Shown: positions 1 through 7,707 of the stretch, one piece after another
Layout: each line of letters begins with the position of its first letter
Position numbering within the stretch: position 1 is the stretch's first letter
Origin: CAZVFE01 sp964626405
Lineage (GTDB): Bacteria > Bacteroidota > Bacteroidia > Cytophagales > Spirosomataceae
Direction of reading: 5' to 3'
DNA: 17,670 bases
NCBI GenBank assembly: GCA_964626405.1
Contig: CAZVFE010000031.1
Coordinates: forward strand, 1 to 17,670
The notes under the pieces: generated by a model
The model's input: the letters and a program-made list of their open reading frames with translations, nothing else
Database searches by the model: none
What the model was told of the DNA's origin: nothing
Program-made: the position numbers and the translations under genes

Positions 1-1313
1 GAAATATAACCCAAATCTGGATGAAGCGTAAATTCTCTTTCAGAAAGTCTTCTAGCTCCTTTTAAAACATCGAAATCTGTACCTCTATTTAAATTATAAG
101 TAGAAATTAATTCTTCATTTACAAGATTGGATTTTCGTAGATTTAAATTAGTATTGAATTCATTAAAAAAATTATAACCAGAATTTCCAGTATTTGCATT
201 ATCAACAAATTGATTTTTCTGCTTATTATCTCCTATTTCATAAATTCCAACTAAATTTCTTAGAGTTGAAGTATTTTGATTACGATTTGTTACATAAACT
301 TCAACACGAGTAATTTTGAAACCAGAGGAAACCATTGGGAGATTCCTTAAGTTTTTTTCATAATTTTCTCTAAAAAATTGAGCTAAAAAGAAATGTCGGT
401 TTTCATCATAATTATCTGCCCTAATTTCGAATGACTTTCCTGAGACTCCACCTTTTAGGATGATACATTCTTGTTTTGAACGTTGTTGCCCGGCCACCAA
501 AGTTAAATCAACACTTCCAAAGCGAAGCAAGGTTTTTACCCCAAAAATATTTTCTACACCAGGAATTAACTGAGAATTTAATTGCCAGTTAATATTTCCA
601 AATTCAATGGCTTGAAGAATATCCTCAGGATCTGTTTTCCAATCAAATTTGAGTAAATTTTGAAAATTAAAAGCGGCTTTAGTGTCTTGACGAACATTTA
701 AATTCACTTTATCACCTATTTTTCCCGATAAATTCCCTTGAATTTGTTGGTTAAAAAACAAATTGCCAATCCTTCTTAATTGAACTGGCCTTGAGGGGTC
801 ATCAATAAATTGATTTCTATAACCAGCATCTATTAAAATACTTCCATTTATTCCTAAATTAGATGAAGTATCTTTTCCTAATATACGATTGATGATTGGA
901 GGTAATTTTAAGTCAGGAATAACACCTCTTGATTTACCGGAATTTGAACCATCAATATTCTTAGAATATTCTTTCCAATAAGATTTTAGAGCAAGGCTAT
1001 TTAAAGAATTTGAATAATCCTCAGGAGCAATTTCATATTTTAATGAATTAATCGTAGAATCCTTGTATTTTTTTTGGGATACTATATTAGAATTTTGTCC
1101 CACTGAATATTTAGATTGTATATCAAAATAAGGGGAAAAAGGAGAATATATAAAATTAGGTTTCGAGGATGTGAATTTTTTTAAAATGACTCTATCGGTA
1201 GAATCCTTTGTAATTGAGTCTTGAATTGAAAAATTATTGGCAAATAAAGAATGGTTGATAAAACTTATCAAAATGAATAACCTCCCTATAGAAAATGCAA
1301 ACTTTCTATTCAC
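1..1313 (-). CDS. sprA: T9SS outer-membrane translocon SprA, N-terminal part (partial)
   Basis: SprA forms the very large outer-membrane barrel through which the type IX secretion system exports its cargo, and gliding adhesins where present. Translating the minus strand from a GTG at 1311-1313 gives 437 residues that run off the left edge; family members are usually above 2,000 residues, so about a fifth is visible. A stop codon lies in frame directly upstream of the GTG. Residues 1-25 form a signal peptide (NRK, then a hydrophobic stretch). The family hallmark is at about 303-345: DENRHFFLAQFFRENYEK, followed by ITRVEVYVTNRN. Other typical pieces are GSILIDAGYRNQFIDDPSRP and RRLSEREFTLHPDLGY. 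The gene starts 12 bases after the ruvA stop, and ruvA-sprA adjacency is common in Bacteroidota. An in-frame TTG 14 codons further in follows a GGGAGG, but would remove the basic end of the signal peptide. Confidence 0.93.
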   Translation of the reverse strand, partial: MNRKFAFSIGRLFILISFINHSLFANNFSIQDSITKDSTDRVILKKFTSSKPNFIYSPFSPYFDIQSKYSVGQNSNIVSQKKYKDSTINSLKYEIAPEDYSNSLNSLALKSYWKEYSKNIDGSNSGKSRGVIPDLKLPPIINRILGKDTSSNLGINGSILIDAGYRNQFIDDPSRPVQLRRIGNLFFNQQIQGNLSGKIGDKVNLNVRQDTKAAFNFQNLLKFDWKTDPEDILQAIEFGNINWQLNSQLIPGVENIFGVKTLLRFGSVDLTLVAGQQRSKQECIILKGGVSGKSFEIRADNYDENRHFFLAQFFRENYEKNLRNLPMVSSGFKITRVEVYVTNRNQNTSTLRNLVGIYEIGDNKQKNQFVDNANTGNSGYNFFNEFNTNLNLRKSNLVNEELISTYNLNRGTDFDVLKGARRLSEREFTLHPDLGYI

Positions 1314-1325
1314 TTAATAATCAAT

Positions 1326-1907
1326 TTATCTTAATGCTAATTTAATTAAATCCTCTACACTAGCACTAGGATTTGATTTTAAAATCTGTTCAATACTTTT
1401 CTCAGCAGCAGCTCTTGGAATTCCAAGTGTAACTAATGCAGATAAAGCTTCAGATTTAGCATTAAAATCATTTGAATTACTAGTGATTGTGTCGAAATAA
1501 TGTTCTTTCTTTAATTTATCTTTTAATTCTAAAACAACTCTTTGGGCTGTTTTAGCGCCTATTCCTTTAATTGATTGAATTAAACCAATATTTTCTGAAA
1601 CAATGGCAGTTTTAATTTCATTTGCTGAAAAAGAAGATAACATAATAATTGCTGTACTTAAACCAATTCCTGAAACAGAAATTAGATTTAAAAACAAATC
1701 TTTTTCTTCCATACTATGAAACCCTACTAAGGTATGCGCATCTTCTTTTATTTGAAGGTAGGTTAATAATTTCACTTCTTGATTTAATTCAGGCAATTTA
1801 TCAAAAGTTTGAAGTGAAATTCTTACCTCATAGCCCAAACCATGTAAATCAATAATTGCTATTGTTCTATCCTTGTATGTCAATAATCCGTTTATATAGG
1901 CAATCAT
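1326..1907 (-). CDS. ruvA: Holliday junction branch migration protein RuvA
   Basis: RuvA binds four-way DNA junctions as a tetramer and loads the RuvB motor during recombinational repair. The 193-residue protein is of normal family length. Residues 1-65 match the N-terminal OB-fold (MIAYINGLL, then LHGLGYEV). Two helix-hairpin-helix motifs follow: LISVSGIGLSTAIIML at 75-90 and IQSIKGIGAKTAQRVV at 110-125, then LELKDKL. After a variable linker, residues about 148-193 form the small C-terminal domain that contacts RuvB (SEALSALVTLGIPRAAAEKS). The ATG lies only 5 bases after the stop of the lytic transglycosylase gene and sprA follows 12 bases downstream, so it is almost certainly co-transcribed with both. 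Neither ruvB nor ruvC is in the window. Confidence 0.97.
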   Translation of the reverse strand: MIAYINGLLTYKDRTIAIIDLHGLGYEVRISLQTFDKLPELNQEVKLLTYLQIKEDAHTLVGFHSMEEKDLFLNLISVSGIGLSTAIIMLSSFSANEIKTAIVSENIGLIQSIKGIGAKTAQRVVLELKDKLKKEHYFDTITSNSNDFNAKSEALSALVTLGIPRAAAEKSIEQILKSNPSASVEDLIKLALR

Positions 1908-1912
1908 AGTCT

Positions 1913-3064
1913 TTAGTTTAATTTTCTTTTAACGAATAAATATTTTCCTGCGCGAATCATATTTGAATTTAAATTATTCATTTTTTTTAATTCCGAGACA
2001 GTCATCCCGTGTCTATTTGCTATCAATGAAAGCGAATCACCAGGTTTTATTTGATATTTTACCTTGGCAAGATATACTTTATTCGTATGAATCTTTACAG
2101 AATCTAAAATTTTCGGTAATTCATATTGAAAGGTATCCAATGTTGAGGTTGGAATCTTTAATTCAAAATCCTTGGAAGGAGGAATAAAAACCGTAGATTT
2201 CAGAGAAGGGTTTATTAATTTCAAAGTATCTATTGATGTTTTGGTTAGGTTGGAAAATAATTCTAAATCAAAAGAATGGTTTAATTTAATTTTATCATAT
2301 TGAATAAATTTCGACTCATAAATTGGAAAAATAAAATAATCTTCATTATAATTCATTAAATAGTCCATTGCAATGAATTTCGGAACATAGTTTCTGGTCT
2401 GTTTGGGTAGAAAAGGATATAATTTCCAATAATTCCTTTCTCCACCTGAGCGCCTTATTGCTCGATTTACATTTCCTGGACCATAATTATAGGCAGCTAA
2501 AACCAGGTACCAATCTTTATAACGACCATATAATTCTTTTAAGTATAAACAAGCTGCTCTTGTGGATAATTCAGGGTCAAATCTTTCGTCTATTTCATAA
2601 TTTACATTTAATCCAAAACCTTTGGTGGCGGTATTAGGCATAAATTGCCATAATCCTGCAGCTCCTACCCTAGATTTAGCCTTAGGATCCAATCCTGATT
2701 CAATTAATGTAAGATATTTTAACTCCTCAGGCATTTGGTATTCAGCTAAAATTCGTTCGAAAATTGGAAAGTATAAATTTTTCCTTTCCAACATTAATTG
2801 TGTAAAATCAGAATAATTATAGGCAAATAATTCAATATACCGATGGATTTCTTCATGATAAATTAAGGGTATGATATTCTCAAGTTTTTTTAATCGGGGA
2901 CGAATAATTTCCTCATTAATTTGCCATTCTCTTGGGAAATAAATATCTATACTTTCTAATTCATCAAAACTAGCATCTGAATAATAAGGCTCTATTTTGG
3001 AAGGTTGGCACCAAGCTCCAAAAGATACCAAAAAAAGAAAGATTATTGATTTAAACTTCATCAT
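1913..3064 (-). CDS. Membrane-bound lytic murein transglycosylase (MltD-like) with C-terminal LysM domain
   Basis: This enzyme class cuts the glycan strands of peptidoglycan, leaving 1,6-anhydro-muramic ends. The 383-residue product starts with a signal peptide (KSIIFLFLVSFGAWCQ). It has a Cys at position 19, but GAWC is a poor lipobox, so lipidation is doubtful. The GH23 (SLT) domain spans about 105-235. The likely catalytic Glu is E122 in IESGLDPKAKS, followed by GAAGLWQFMPNTA at 134-146 and AAYNYGPGNVNRAIRR at 190-205. One LysM glycan-binding domain sits at 337-381 (YQIKPGDSLSLIANRHGM). Two consecutive ATG codons begin the ORF (3064 and 3061); either could be the start. It lies between gatA (30 bases upstream) and ruvA (5 bases downstream). 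Co-expression with sprA would make sense if such a large barrel needs wall remodelling, but that link is inference. Confidence 0.92.
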   Translation of the reverse strand: MMKFKSIIFLFLVSFGAWCQPSKIEPYYSDASFDELESIDIYFPREWQINEEIIRPRLKKLENIIPLIYHEEIHRYIELFAYNYSDFTQLMLERKNLYFPIFERILAEYQMPEELKYLTLIESGLDPKAKSRVGAAGLWQFMPNTATKGFGLNVNYEIDERFDPELSTRAACLYLKELYGRYKDWYLVLAAYNYGPGNVNRAIRRSGGERNYWKLYPFLPKQTRNYVPKFIAMDYLMNYNEDYFIFPIYESKFIQYDKIKLNHSFDLELFSNLTKTSIDTLKLINPSLKSTVFIPPSKDFELKIPTSTLDTFQYELPKILDSVKIHTNKVYLAKVKYQIKPGDSLSLIANRHGMTVSELKKMNNLNSNMIRAGKYLFVKRKLN

Positions 3065-3094
3065 TTTAATTAAGAAGTTAAAATACTAAAAATT

Positions 3095-4498
3095 TTAGAA
3101 TTTTTGAGCAATATTTTGTGCTAATTGGGTGATTTCTTTTTCAGCAAACATATTTCCCATAATTTGAAGTCCCATTGGCATAGAATTATTATCTAAACCA
3201 CATGGAAGGGAAATAGCAGGTAGGCCAGTCACATTAGCTTGAACAGTAAATAAATCACCTAAATACATTTGAATAGGATCTAAACTTTTTTCTCCAATTG
3301 GGTAAGCAGTGGTTGAGGTGGTTGGAGAAATAATAAAGTCATAATCCTTTAAAAGATTTTCTGTAAACGTTTTTATTAAATTCCTGACTTTTTGAGCCTT
3401 TGTATAATAGGCATCATAATAACTGGCACTTAGAACAAAGGTTCCTAATAAAATTCTGCGTTTTACTTCTTTCCCAAATCCTTCATAGCGGGTATTTTTA
3501 TATTGATCTATTAAATCATTTTCTGATTTTCTAAATCCATATTTCACACCATCAAATCGAGCTAAATTTGAAGAAGCTTCAGCAGTAGTAAGGACATAAT
3601 ATGTTGGTAATAATTGATCCAAATAAGGAAAATCAATTCCTTCTACCTCATAACCCAAAGATTTAAAATACTCAATCGATTGTTCGAAAGATTTTTTAAT
3701 TTCAGGTTGAAGGGAATCATGAGCAGCAATTTCCTTAAAATATGCAATTTTTTTATTTCCCTTAAATTCTGAATTTCCATATCTACAGGTCGAGTCATAA
3801 GCATCCTCACCTTTCATAATATCAAAAACCAATTCAATATCTGAAATATGATTGGCTATTGGTCCAATGGTATCAAAAGAAGATGCATAGGCAATTAAAC
3901 CCCATCTTGAAACAGCCCCATAACTTGGTTTAAGTCCATAAGTTCCACAAAAAGCAGAGGGCATTCGAATAGAACCTCCGGTATCAGTTCCTAATGAAAC
4001 TTGGCACATGCCAGCGGCGATAGCAGCTGCAGAACCACCCGAGCTTCCACCTGGGACAAATTTTTGGTTTAAAGGATTTAAAGTGATTCCATAGGCAGAA
4101 TTTTCATTGGTTGAACCCATTCCAAATTCATCACAATTTTGTCTACCAATTATTATGGCATCTTGCTCTAAAAGTCTTTGAACAGCTGTTGCTGTAAAAG
4201 TAGATTTAAAGGAATTTAAAATTTTACTTCCGGCATAGGAAGGATGATCTTTATAGCAAAGAATATCTTTTATTCCAATGACCAAACCAGCCAGTTTCCC
4301 AGCTTTACCTTCTTTAATTTTGGCATCAACAATTTCTGCCTTTTGTAGGGCTTCTTGTTCAAAAACCTCTAAAAAAGCATTAATGGAAGGGTTTAATTTA
4401 GAAATTATGGAAAGATGCTTCTCAACAATTTGTTTGGTTGTAATTAAACCATTATCCAAATCATTGCGAATGCTTTGATAATCCTTAGACAAATTCAT
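3095..4498 (-). CDS. gatA: Asp-tRNA(Asn)/Glu-tRNA(Gln) amidotransferase subunit A
   Basis: GatA is the glutaminase subunit of the GatCAB complex, releasing ammonia that GatB uses to convert misacylated Glu-tRNA(Gln) or Asp-tRNA(Asn) to the amide form. The 467-residue protein is slightly short for the family (about 475-490) but has the full amidase signature. The Lys/cis-Ser/Ser triad appears as K77 (VIGIKD), S152 (PGGSSGGSAAA) and S176 (DTGGSIRMPSAFCG), with the spacing of 75 and 24 known in characterised GatA. GLKPSYGAVSRWGL and SSFDTIGPI follow. The Bacteroidota-like insert CYKDHPSYAGSKIL takes the place of other variants after GIKD. The start is a clear ATG, 10 bases after the tatA stop. 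gatB and gatC are not in the window, so the complex is encoded at dispersed loci. Confidence 0.97.
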   Translation of the reverse strand: MNLSKDYQSIRNDLDNGLITTKQIVEKHLSIISKLNPSINAFLEVFEQEALQKAEIVDAKIKEGKAGKLAGLVIGIKDILCYKDHPSYAGSKILNSFKSTFTATAVQRLLEQDAIIIGRQNCDEFGMGSTNENSAYGITLNPLNQKFVPGGSSGGSAAAIAAGMCQVSLGTDTGGSIRMPSAFCGTYGLKPSYGAVSRWGLIAYASSFDTIGPIANHISDIELVFDIMKGEDAYDSTCRYGNSEFKGNKKIAYFKEIAAHDSLQPEIKKSFEQSIEYFKSLGYEVEGIDFPYLDQLLPTYYVLTTAEASSNLARFDGVKYGFRKSENDLIDQYKNTRYEGFGKEVKRRILLGTFVLSASYYDAYYTKAQKVRNLIKTFTENLLKDYDFIISPTTSTTAYPIGEKSLDPIQMYLGDLFTVQANVTGLPAISLPCGLDNNSMPMGLQIMGNMFAEKEITQLAQNIAQKF

Positions 4499-4508
4499 TT
4501 AAGAAAAT

Positions 4509-4724
4509 TTACTTTTCTGCATCCTTTTTGACGTCGTCAATCTCTTTATTTATTTGGTCTTTAACCTCATTTTTAGCATCATTAAATTCTCTGATACCTT
4601 TACCTAAACCTTTCATTAATTCAGGCAATTTCTTTCCTCCAAATAATAATAAGATTACTAAACCAATTAGGATTAATTCTCCAGCACCAAGGCTATTTAA
4701 GAATATTAAATTATTAACAGACAT
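4509..4724 (-). CDS. tatA: Sec-independent (twin-arginine) translocase subunit TatA/E
   Basis: TatA oligomers form the pore that lets folded proteins with a twin-arginine signal cross the inner membrane. The 71-residue protein has the full TatA layout: a short periplasmic N-terminus, one transmembrane helix at about 15-28 with a polar Glu (E16 in GAGELILIG), the FGG hinge at 28-30, an amphipathic helix KKLPELMKGLGKGIREF at 31-47, and a charged C-terminal tail. The LGKGIREF motif is typical of Bacteroidota TatA. The stop is 10 bases before gatA, and the DUF1232 gene ends 52 bases upstream, so it could be in the same transcript. tatB and tatC are not seen here. A possible client in the same window is the DUF1501 protein at 12442-13902, which carries a twin-arginine signal. 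Confidence 0.95.
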   Translation of the reverse strand: MSVNNLIFLNSLGAGELILIGLVILLLFGGKKLPELMKGLGKGIREFNDAKNEVKDQINKEIDDVKKDAEK

Positions 4725-4776
4725 TTTTATAAATTTTAATGTGTCGTAAATATAAAAACAAAAATTGAGTAATAAA

Positions 4777-5205
4777 CTATTTGTTCAGATGTTTTTCAAA
4801 CAAATCTAGTTCTTGCTTTACAATACTAATAATCCATATAATTAAAGCAAAATCATCTGCGAAACCTATGATAGGCAAAAAATCAGGAATAAAATCAATA
4901 GGAAGAACAAAATAAATTAATCCGGCTAATATTTTTATTAAGCTATCTTTTTTAACAGCAGTATAGGAACCATCTAAATAGGACTTAATTAGATGCACTA
5001 ATAGAAGAACATAATGATTAAGGGTTTGAAAAAAACTGATATTTTTTGACTCCCCTATTTCTCTAACTTTATTTATTACTTTTTTAAGCAGTTTTAAAAT
5101 GATATTTGGACTATCATTTAAGATAGCTTCACCCTTTTCCAAAGCTAATTTGAAATAAGATGAATTCACAATTTTATCCAAAAAAGAATCCCTTTTTGTG
5201 CTCAT
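4777..5205 (-). CDS. YkvA-like DUF1232 membrane protein
   Basis: The 142-residue product carries the DUF1232 (YkvA) signature LIYFVLPIDFIPDFLPIIGF followed by ADD at about 97-118. This is a hydrophobic hairpin around paired Pro-Asp motifs, followed by another hydrophobic stretch (FALIIWIISIV). The N-terminal 90 residues are helical and basic with no recognised domain. The family is widespread, but its biochemical role is unknown to me; it is probably an inner-membrane protein. Start is the ATG at 5205. It is the first gene of a six-gene minus-strand run ending in sprA, with 52 bases between its stop and tatA, the longest gap of that run. It may therefore be the first gene of the operon or an independent unit. 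The upstream divergent gap is shared with mdh. Confidence 0.85.
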   Translation of the reverse strand: MSTKRDSFLDKIVNSSYFKLALEKGEAILNDSPNIILKLLKKVINKVREIGESKNISFFQTLNHYVLLLVHLIKSYLDGSYTAVKKDSLIKILAGLIYFVLPIDFIPDFLPIIGFADDFALIIWIISIVKQELDLFEKHLNK

Positions 5206-5344
5206 ACTATAAATTTAAATAAAAATTTTCATATTTTTCAATCCTTAAAAAAATAATTTTAAAAAAAATTTATAAAAGAGTAAAATTTAAATAGATAGCG
5301 TTTTTTTATTAACTTAGTATTTTTAAAAAATCATTATAATAAAA
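5206..5344. other. Divergent AT-rich intergenic region between DUF1232 gene and mdh
   Basis: This 139-base gap separates two divergent start codons and must hold the promoters for both directions. It is extremely A+T rich, with runs of A and T of up to eight or nine. I looked for the Bacteroidota -7 consensus TAnnTTTG on both strands and found no exact match. The nearest on the plus strand is TAACTTAG near 5309, with one mismatch and no convincing TTG at the right distance. No stem-loop or riboswitch was recognised. There is no Shine-Dalgarno sequence before mdh (ATAATAAAAATG), as is usual in this phylum. Confidence 0.6.
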
Positions 5345-6280
5345 ATGAAAATAACTGTTATTGGAGCGGGTGCTGTGGGTGCAACTTGTGCAGACAACAT
5401 CGCTAGAAAAGAATTAGCTGATGAGCTAGTATTATTAGACATTAAAGAAGGTATTGCTGAAGGAAAAACTTTAGACATGTACCAAACCGCCTCTTTGTTG
5501 GGATTCGACACTACCTTGGTAGGATCTACAAATGATTATGCAAAAACTGCGAATTCTGATGTGGTTGTAATTACATCTGGACTACCTAGAAAACCTGGAA
5601 TGACAAGAGAAGAATTAATCGGGGTAAATGCAGGTATTGTTAAAAGTGTAGTTGAAAATATTTTAAAATACTCTAAGAATCCGATCATTGTTATTATTTC
5701 TAATCCAATGGATACAATGACTTACTTAGCGAAATCTGTAGCTGGTCTTGATAAGCATAGAATTATAGGAATGGGAGGAACATTAGACTCAGCACGTTTT
5801 AAATGTTATTTAGCAAAAGCTATGAATGTTTCAATAAATGATATTCATGGAACGGTAGTTGGTGGACATGGAGATACTACAATGATCCCTTTAACACGTT
5901 TAGCTACTTATAATGGTGTTCCTGTATCTAAGTTCTTAGATCAAGAAACATTAAATAAGGTTGCTGCTGATACCATGGTTGGTGGTGCTACACTAACTGG
6001 CTTATTAGGAACTTCCGCTTGGTATGCTCCTGGTGCTGCTGGTGCTGCCCTTGTAGAAGCAATTGTGAGAGATGAAAAGAGAATTATGTCTTGCTGCGTG
6101 GCTTTGGATGGTGAATATGGGCAGTCTGACATCTGTATGGGTGTTCCTGTTGTTTTAGGCAAGAATGGTTGGGAAAAAATTGTAGATTATGATTTAAATG
6201 CTGAAGAGCAAGCTGCATTCAATAAATCAGCTGAAGCTGTAAGAAATATGAATTCAGTATTATCTACTTTAGAATTATAA
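5345..6280 (+). CDS. mdh: Malate dehydrogenase (NAD-dependent, LDH-like type)
   Basis: This enzyme interconverts malate and oxaloacetate with NAD in the citric acid cycle, in the cytoplasm. The 311-residue length fits the LDH-like bacterial MDH group. The Rossmann motif GAGAVG is at 7-12, with D32 in LLDIKEG as the ribose-binding acid, which favours NAD over NADP. The mobile loop GLPRKPGMTREEL at 79-91 has R82, the residue that selects malate over lactate, and R88. N120 is in ISNPMD. The Asp/Arg pair lies in LDSARF (D148, R151) and the catalytic His is H175 in VGGHGD. All key residues are present. The gene stands alone, divergent from the DUF1232 gene and convergent with a MacB-like permease across a repeat array that starts 18 bases after its stop. 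Confidence 0.96.
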   Translation: MKITVIGAGAVGATCADNIARKELADELVLLDIKEGIAEGKTLDMYQTASLLGFDTTLVGSTNDYAKTANSDVVVITSGLPRKPGMTREELIGVNAGIVKSVVENILKYSKNPIIVIISNPMDTMTYLAKSVAGLDKHRIIGMGGTLDSARFKCYLAKAMNVSINDIHGTVVGGHGDTTMIPLTRLATYNGVPVSKFLDQETLNKVAADTMVGGATLTGLLGTSAWYAPGAAGAALVEAIVRDEKRIMSCCVALDGEYGQSDICMGVPVVLGKNGWEKIVDYDLNAEEQAAFNKSAEAVRNMNSVLSTLEL

Positions 6281-6289
6281 TATTTTAAT

Positions 6290-6375
6290 GAGGGAAGAGT
6301 GAATAGTGAATAGTGAATAGTTTTTTAATTCTTAATTCTTAATTCTTAATTCTTAATTCTAACCACTCTTCCCTC
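6290..6375. repeat. 12-bp perfect inverted repeat enclosing the heptamer blocks
   Basis: GAGGGAAGAGTG at 6290-6301 is the exact reverse complement of CACTCTTCCCTC at 6364-6375. The arms enclose 62 bases that include most of block 1 and all of block 2 of the heptamer array. The element lies between two convergent genes, so a transcript from either side could fold into a 12-bp stem with a large loop. That might help end transcription in both directions, but there is no T-run directly after either arm, so a standard intrinsic terminator is not shown. Confidence 0.85.
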
Positions 6376-6395
6376 TTCCCTCTTCCCTCTTCCCT
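6290..6395. repeat. Compound heptanucleotide tandem-repeat array
   Basis: Three blocks of perfect 7-base tandem repeats fill most of the gap between mdh and the permease. Block 1 is GTGAATA in three copies (6299-6319). Block 2 is TTAATTC in five copies (6325-6359). Block 3 is CTTCCCT in four copies (6368-6395). A single AGGGAAG, the complement of the block 3 unit, sits at the left end (6291-6297), giving the array inverted ends. The last CTTCCCT copy contributes two bases of the permease stop codon (TAG, minus strand). Similar heptameric short tandemly repeated sequences are known from cyanobacteria and, from memory, occur in some Bacteroidota. The array codes for nothing visible, and the repeats are continuous without spacers, so it is not a CRISPR. 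Confidence 0.93.
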
Positions 6396-7635
6396 ATTTA
6401 GATCTAATAGCAATTACAGGATCCATTTTTGCTGCAACCCAAGCAGGAATAATACCAGCCAAAGCTCCAATAATAGAGGAAATTGCAAGTCCCTTAACTA
6501 CATTATTCATCGTCATTACTAATGGTAATATATCTTGTGGGATAAGTGTAATTAACCAAACTACTAAAACCCCTAATGCCCCTCCTATCAAGCTTAAGAA
6601 TATTGCTTCGGTCAAAAATTGAATCAATATAAAATAGTTTTTAGCACCTAAAGATTTTTGTATTCCAATTATATTAGTTCTTTCTTTAACGGAAACGAAC
6701 ATAATATTGGCAATACCAAAGCCTCCTACTAAAAGGCTAAATCCGGCAATAATGGTTCCAGCTATTCCAAAAATGGTAAATATCCCATCCAAGGCTTCTT
6801 TTAATCCATCTAAACGATTAATAGAGAAATTATCATCATCTTTAGGTTTCAAACTTCTTTTTGAACGCATCAAACCAATAATTTCTGATTCTAATTGTTC
6901 AGCATTATTATCTGAATCTTTGGCTAAAAATGCAATGATTGGATCAGAATTGAATCTTTCAAAATGGCTTTTAAAGGATAAATAAGGAATATAAGCTGTA
7001 TTGTCAACATCACCAAAATTAAACGCATCCTGACCAACTTTTTCCATATATCCAATCACACGATAATTATATCCATTAATCTTAATTATTTGATTTGGAT
7101 TATCTTGATTCAAACCTAAATTATGATAAATTTCATACCCTAAAATTGCTACAGGAATTCCATTATCGTTTTCAATAGGCAAAAAATACCTTCCCTTAAT
7201 AATATTGATTGTGGAAATATCGATATAGTCCATTCCAATTCCTATAAGATTGGCTTTAATATAGGATGAACCATTGGAAAACTTTATATTATTTTCCTCA
7301 TTAATCATTGAAATTCCTTCCGCAGAAGTTAAATTTTCCTTTAAAAATTTATATTCATTATAATTTAATTCCGGACGGTTAAAATATTTCCACCATGGAT
7401 AATTCGGAGTGAATGTCCATGGCCATTTACCTAAATAAATCACTCCTTCTTTAGAAAAGCTATTGATATTACTTCTAATCTTTAGATTCATAGAATCCAC
7501 AGCAGTATAAATTGCTACTATTGAAAAAATACCTATAAAAACTCCTAAGAGAGAAAGGGTTGTTCGGAGTATATTTGATTTCAATGCCTGGTAAGCAAAG
7601 GAAATACTTTCAATTATTTGACGAATGGTCTTCAT
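6394..7635 (-). CDS. MacB/FtsX-type ABC transporter permease (orphan)
   Basis: This is the membrane subunit of a type VII (MacB-like) ABC exporter, a class that couples cytoplasmic ATP use to work in the periplasm. Layout, numbered from the ATG at 7635: a first membrane helix at about 24-46 (TLSLLGVFIGIFSIVAIY), a MacB-like periplasmic domain at about 50-275 with the aromatic segment PNYPWWKYFNRP, and a C-terminal FtsX domain with three helices at about 286-312, 338-366 and 378-403. The cytoplasmic SVKERTNIIGIQKSLGAK loop and the ending AAKMDPVIAIRSK are diagnostic. The frame extends to a TTG two codons upstream (7641), but I prefer the ATG. No ATPase or membrane-fusion gene is adjacent, so partners must be elsewhere. 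The substrate is unknown. Its stop codon overlaps a heptamer repeat. Confidence 0.9.
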   Translation of the reverse strand: MKTIRQIIESISFAYQALKSNILRTTLSLLGVFIGIFSIVAIYTAVDSMNLKIRSNINSFSKEGVIYLGKWPWTFTPNYPWWKYFNRPELNYNEYKFLKENLTSAEGISMINEENNIKFSNGSSYIKANLIGIGMDYIDISTINIIKGRYFLPIENDNGIPVAILGYEIYHNLGLNQDNPNQIIKINGYNYRVIGYMEKVGQDAFNFGDVDNTAYIPYLSFKSHFERFNSDPIIAFLAKDSDNNAEQLESEIIGLMRSKRSLKPKDDDNFSINRLDGLKEALDGIFTIFGIAGTIIAGFSLLVGGFGIANIMFVSVKERTNIIGIQKSLGAKNYFILIQFLTEAIFLSLIGGALGVLVVWLITLIPQDILPLVMTMNNVVKGLAISSIIGALAGIIPAWVAAKMDPVIAIRSK

Positions 7636-7707
7636 ATTCAATTTATAAAGTACTAAATTAATTGAAGTTTTGTTTGAAATAAAATAAATTGGATAAATGA
7701 AATCTGT

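Noticed and set aside
1270..1290. GGGAGG followed by an in-frame TTG as the real sprA start
   Set aside because: It would remove the basic N-terminal part of the signal peptide; the GTG at 1313 gives a complete one, and Shine-Dalgarno sites are weakly used in Bacteroidota.
4528..4749. 73-residue plus-strand frame across tatA
   Set aside because: Antisense to the typical TatA helix and hinge; no support for its own expression.
5941..6162. 73-residue minus-strand frame inside mdh
   Set aside because: Shadow of a gene with all malate dehydrogenase motifs intact.
6290..6395. Possible CRISPR array
   Set aside because: Units are only 7 bases and lie directly end to end with no unique spacers, and no cas genes are near.
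6707..6985. 92-residue plus-strand frame opposite the permease
   Set aside because: Antisense to the conserved FtsX and periplasmic parts of the permease, with no motif of its own.
7636..7641. TTG start for the permease two codons upstream of the ATG
   Set aside because: An ATG follows directly and TTG starts are rarer; the two extra residues add nothing to the membrane topology.
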